Below the pieces are notes generated by a model that was given only the letters and a program-made list of their open reading frames with translations, searched no databases and was not told the DNA's origin. The position numbers and the translations under genes are program-made. Source: Gemmatimonadota bacterium (GTDB lineage Bacteria; Gemmatimonadota; Gemmatimonadetes; Gemmatimonadales; GWC2-71-9). Taken from it: DNA of 6,164 bases. The stretch spans positions 1 through 6,164 of the forward strand of contig QHTX01000070.1 of the NCBI GenBank assembly GCA_003220975.1, in the 5' to 3' direction. Of the stretch, positions 5,706 to 6,164 are shown piece after piece; within the stretch, counting starts at the first letter, position 1; each line of letters begins with the position of its first letter.

Positions 5706-6164
5706 CTAGCGGTGGTCTTTCCGCAGGAACTCCTCCAACCTTTCCCGTAGAGCGGCCAGCTCTTTTGACTTGAACGCGTTCTTGGTCTTCCTGAGGACCT
5801 CGATCGTCCCGCGCAGGGCCGTTTCATACGCCTCCAACCGGGGGCACCGGACGAGGGCGCATACATCCGTCGTCTGACCGGCATAATCCTTCCGCAGGGT
5901 ATCGATCGTTATCTTGAGGCTCGCCGCGATCTGTGTGATGTGCCCCACCATCTGATCGAGATAGTTATCGATGGCCCAGGCCAGCTTGGTCTCTCCCCCC
6001 TTGGTGCCAGACACGTTTAGCGACCGCTCCAGATCCTCCATCGTCTTGACCCATTCGCGCATTTGCTCCTGGGTCCCGTGCAGCGAGCGGAGCACCCGCC
6101 CTTTATCGATGGCGCGGCTGACGCAATGCAGGACCACGGGGAAATCCACCGGCTTGATGAGATA
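5706..6164 (-). CDS. Response regulator, C-terminal part (receiver domain end plus helical output region)
   Basis: The frame is open through the right edge of the window, so the true start is outside. The GTG at 6149 is an internal valine codon, not a start. The first visible residues, YLIKPVDFPVVLHCVSRAI, are the end of a CheY-like receiver domain: the conserved Lys-Pro pair after beta-5, then helix alpha-5. The Asp phosphorylation site is not in the window. About 125 further residues look largely helical, ending in RGTIEVLRKTKNAFKSKELA and ALRERLEEFLRKDHR, a charged, probably coiled-coil tail. I recall TK-x-x-FKSKEL-type endings from other regulators but cannot name the domain. No helix-turn-helix or catalytic output domain is visible, so it may act through protein contacts rather than DNA binding. 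152 residues are visible. It is convergent with queF and not part of that operon. Confidence 0.8.
   Translation of the reverse strand, partial: YLIKPVDFPVVLHCVSRAIDKGRVLRSLHGTQEQMREWVKTMEDLERSLNVSGTKGGETKLAWAIDNYLDQMVGHITQIAASLKITIDTLRKDYAGQTTDVCALVRCPRLEAYETALRGTIEVLRKTKNAFKSKELAALRERLEEFLRKDHR

Overview
This 6.2-kb window is GC-rich and gene-dense, and looks like a chromosomal segment of an autotrophic bacterium. The leftward 2-oxoacid:ferredoxin oxidoreductase genes, the separate TldD/TldE pair, the type I QueF and the response regulator with a long helical tail together suggest Nitrospirota (Nitrospira-like). That placement rests on recognising protein style, not on a database search.

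Left part (1-1349, minus strand): the start of an operon for a multi-subunit pyruvate (or related 2-oxoacid):ferredoxin oxidoreductase. The beta subunit comes first. A gamma subunit follows 45 bp later and runs off the left edge. In autotrophs this enzyme carboxylates acetyl-CoA or succinyl-CoA in the reductive TCA cycle. The gamma gene is broken by a perfect 20-bp tandem duplication; removing one copy restores a continuous gamma-subunit frame to the window edge. This is either a sequencing/assembly error or a recent mutation.

Middle (1350-1830): a divergent, apparently non-coding region of about 480 bp. It holds a good sigma70-type promoter facing right, a weaker candidate promoter facing left, and two short palindromes in front of the beta-subunit gene.

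Right part (1831-5625, plus strand): a compact four-gene operon. It encodes a TldD-type metalloprotease subunit with HExxxH and a C-terminal Cys, its TldE/PmbA-type partner without the metal motif, an 87-residue four-cysteine protein resembling the MTHFR C-terminal (MetV-like) domain, and QueF, the nitrile reductase of queuosine synthesis. Gene spacings are 11 bp, a 1-bp overlap and a 4-bp overlap, so co-transcription is likely. No RiPP precursor gene is evident next to TldD/TldE, so their substrate is unknown.

Right edge (5706-6164, minus strand): the C-terminal part of a response regulator, convergent with queF. The window begins inside its receiver domain (YLIKP motif) and shows a helical, non-HTH output region. 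The 80-bp convergent gap contains nested inverted repeats. I found no RNA genes, CRISPR arrays, insertion sequences or attachment sites.
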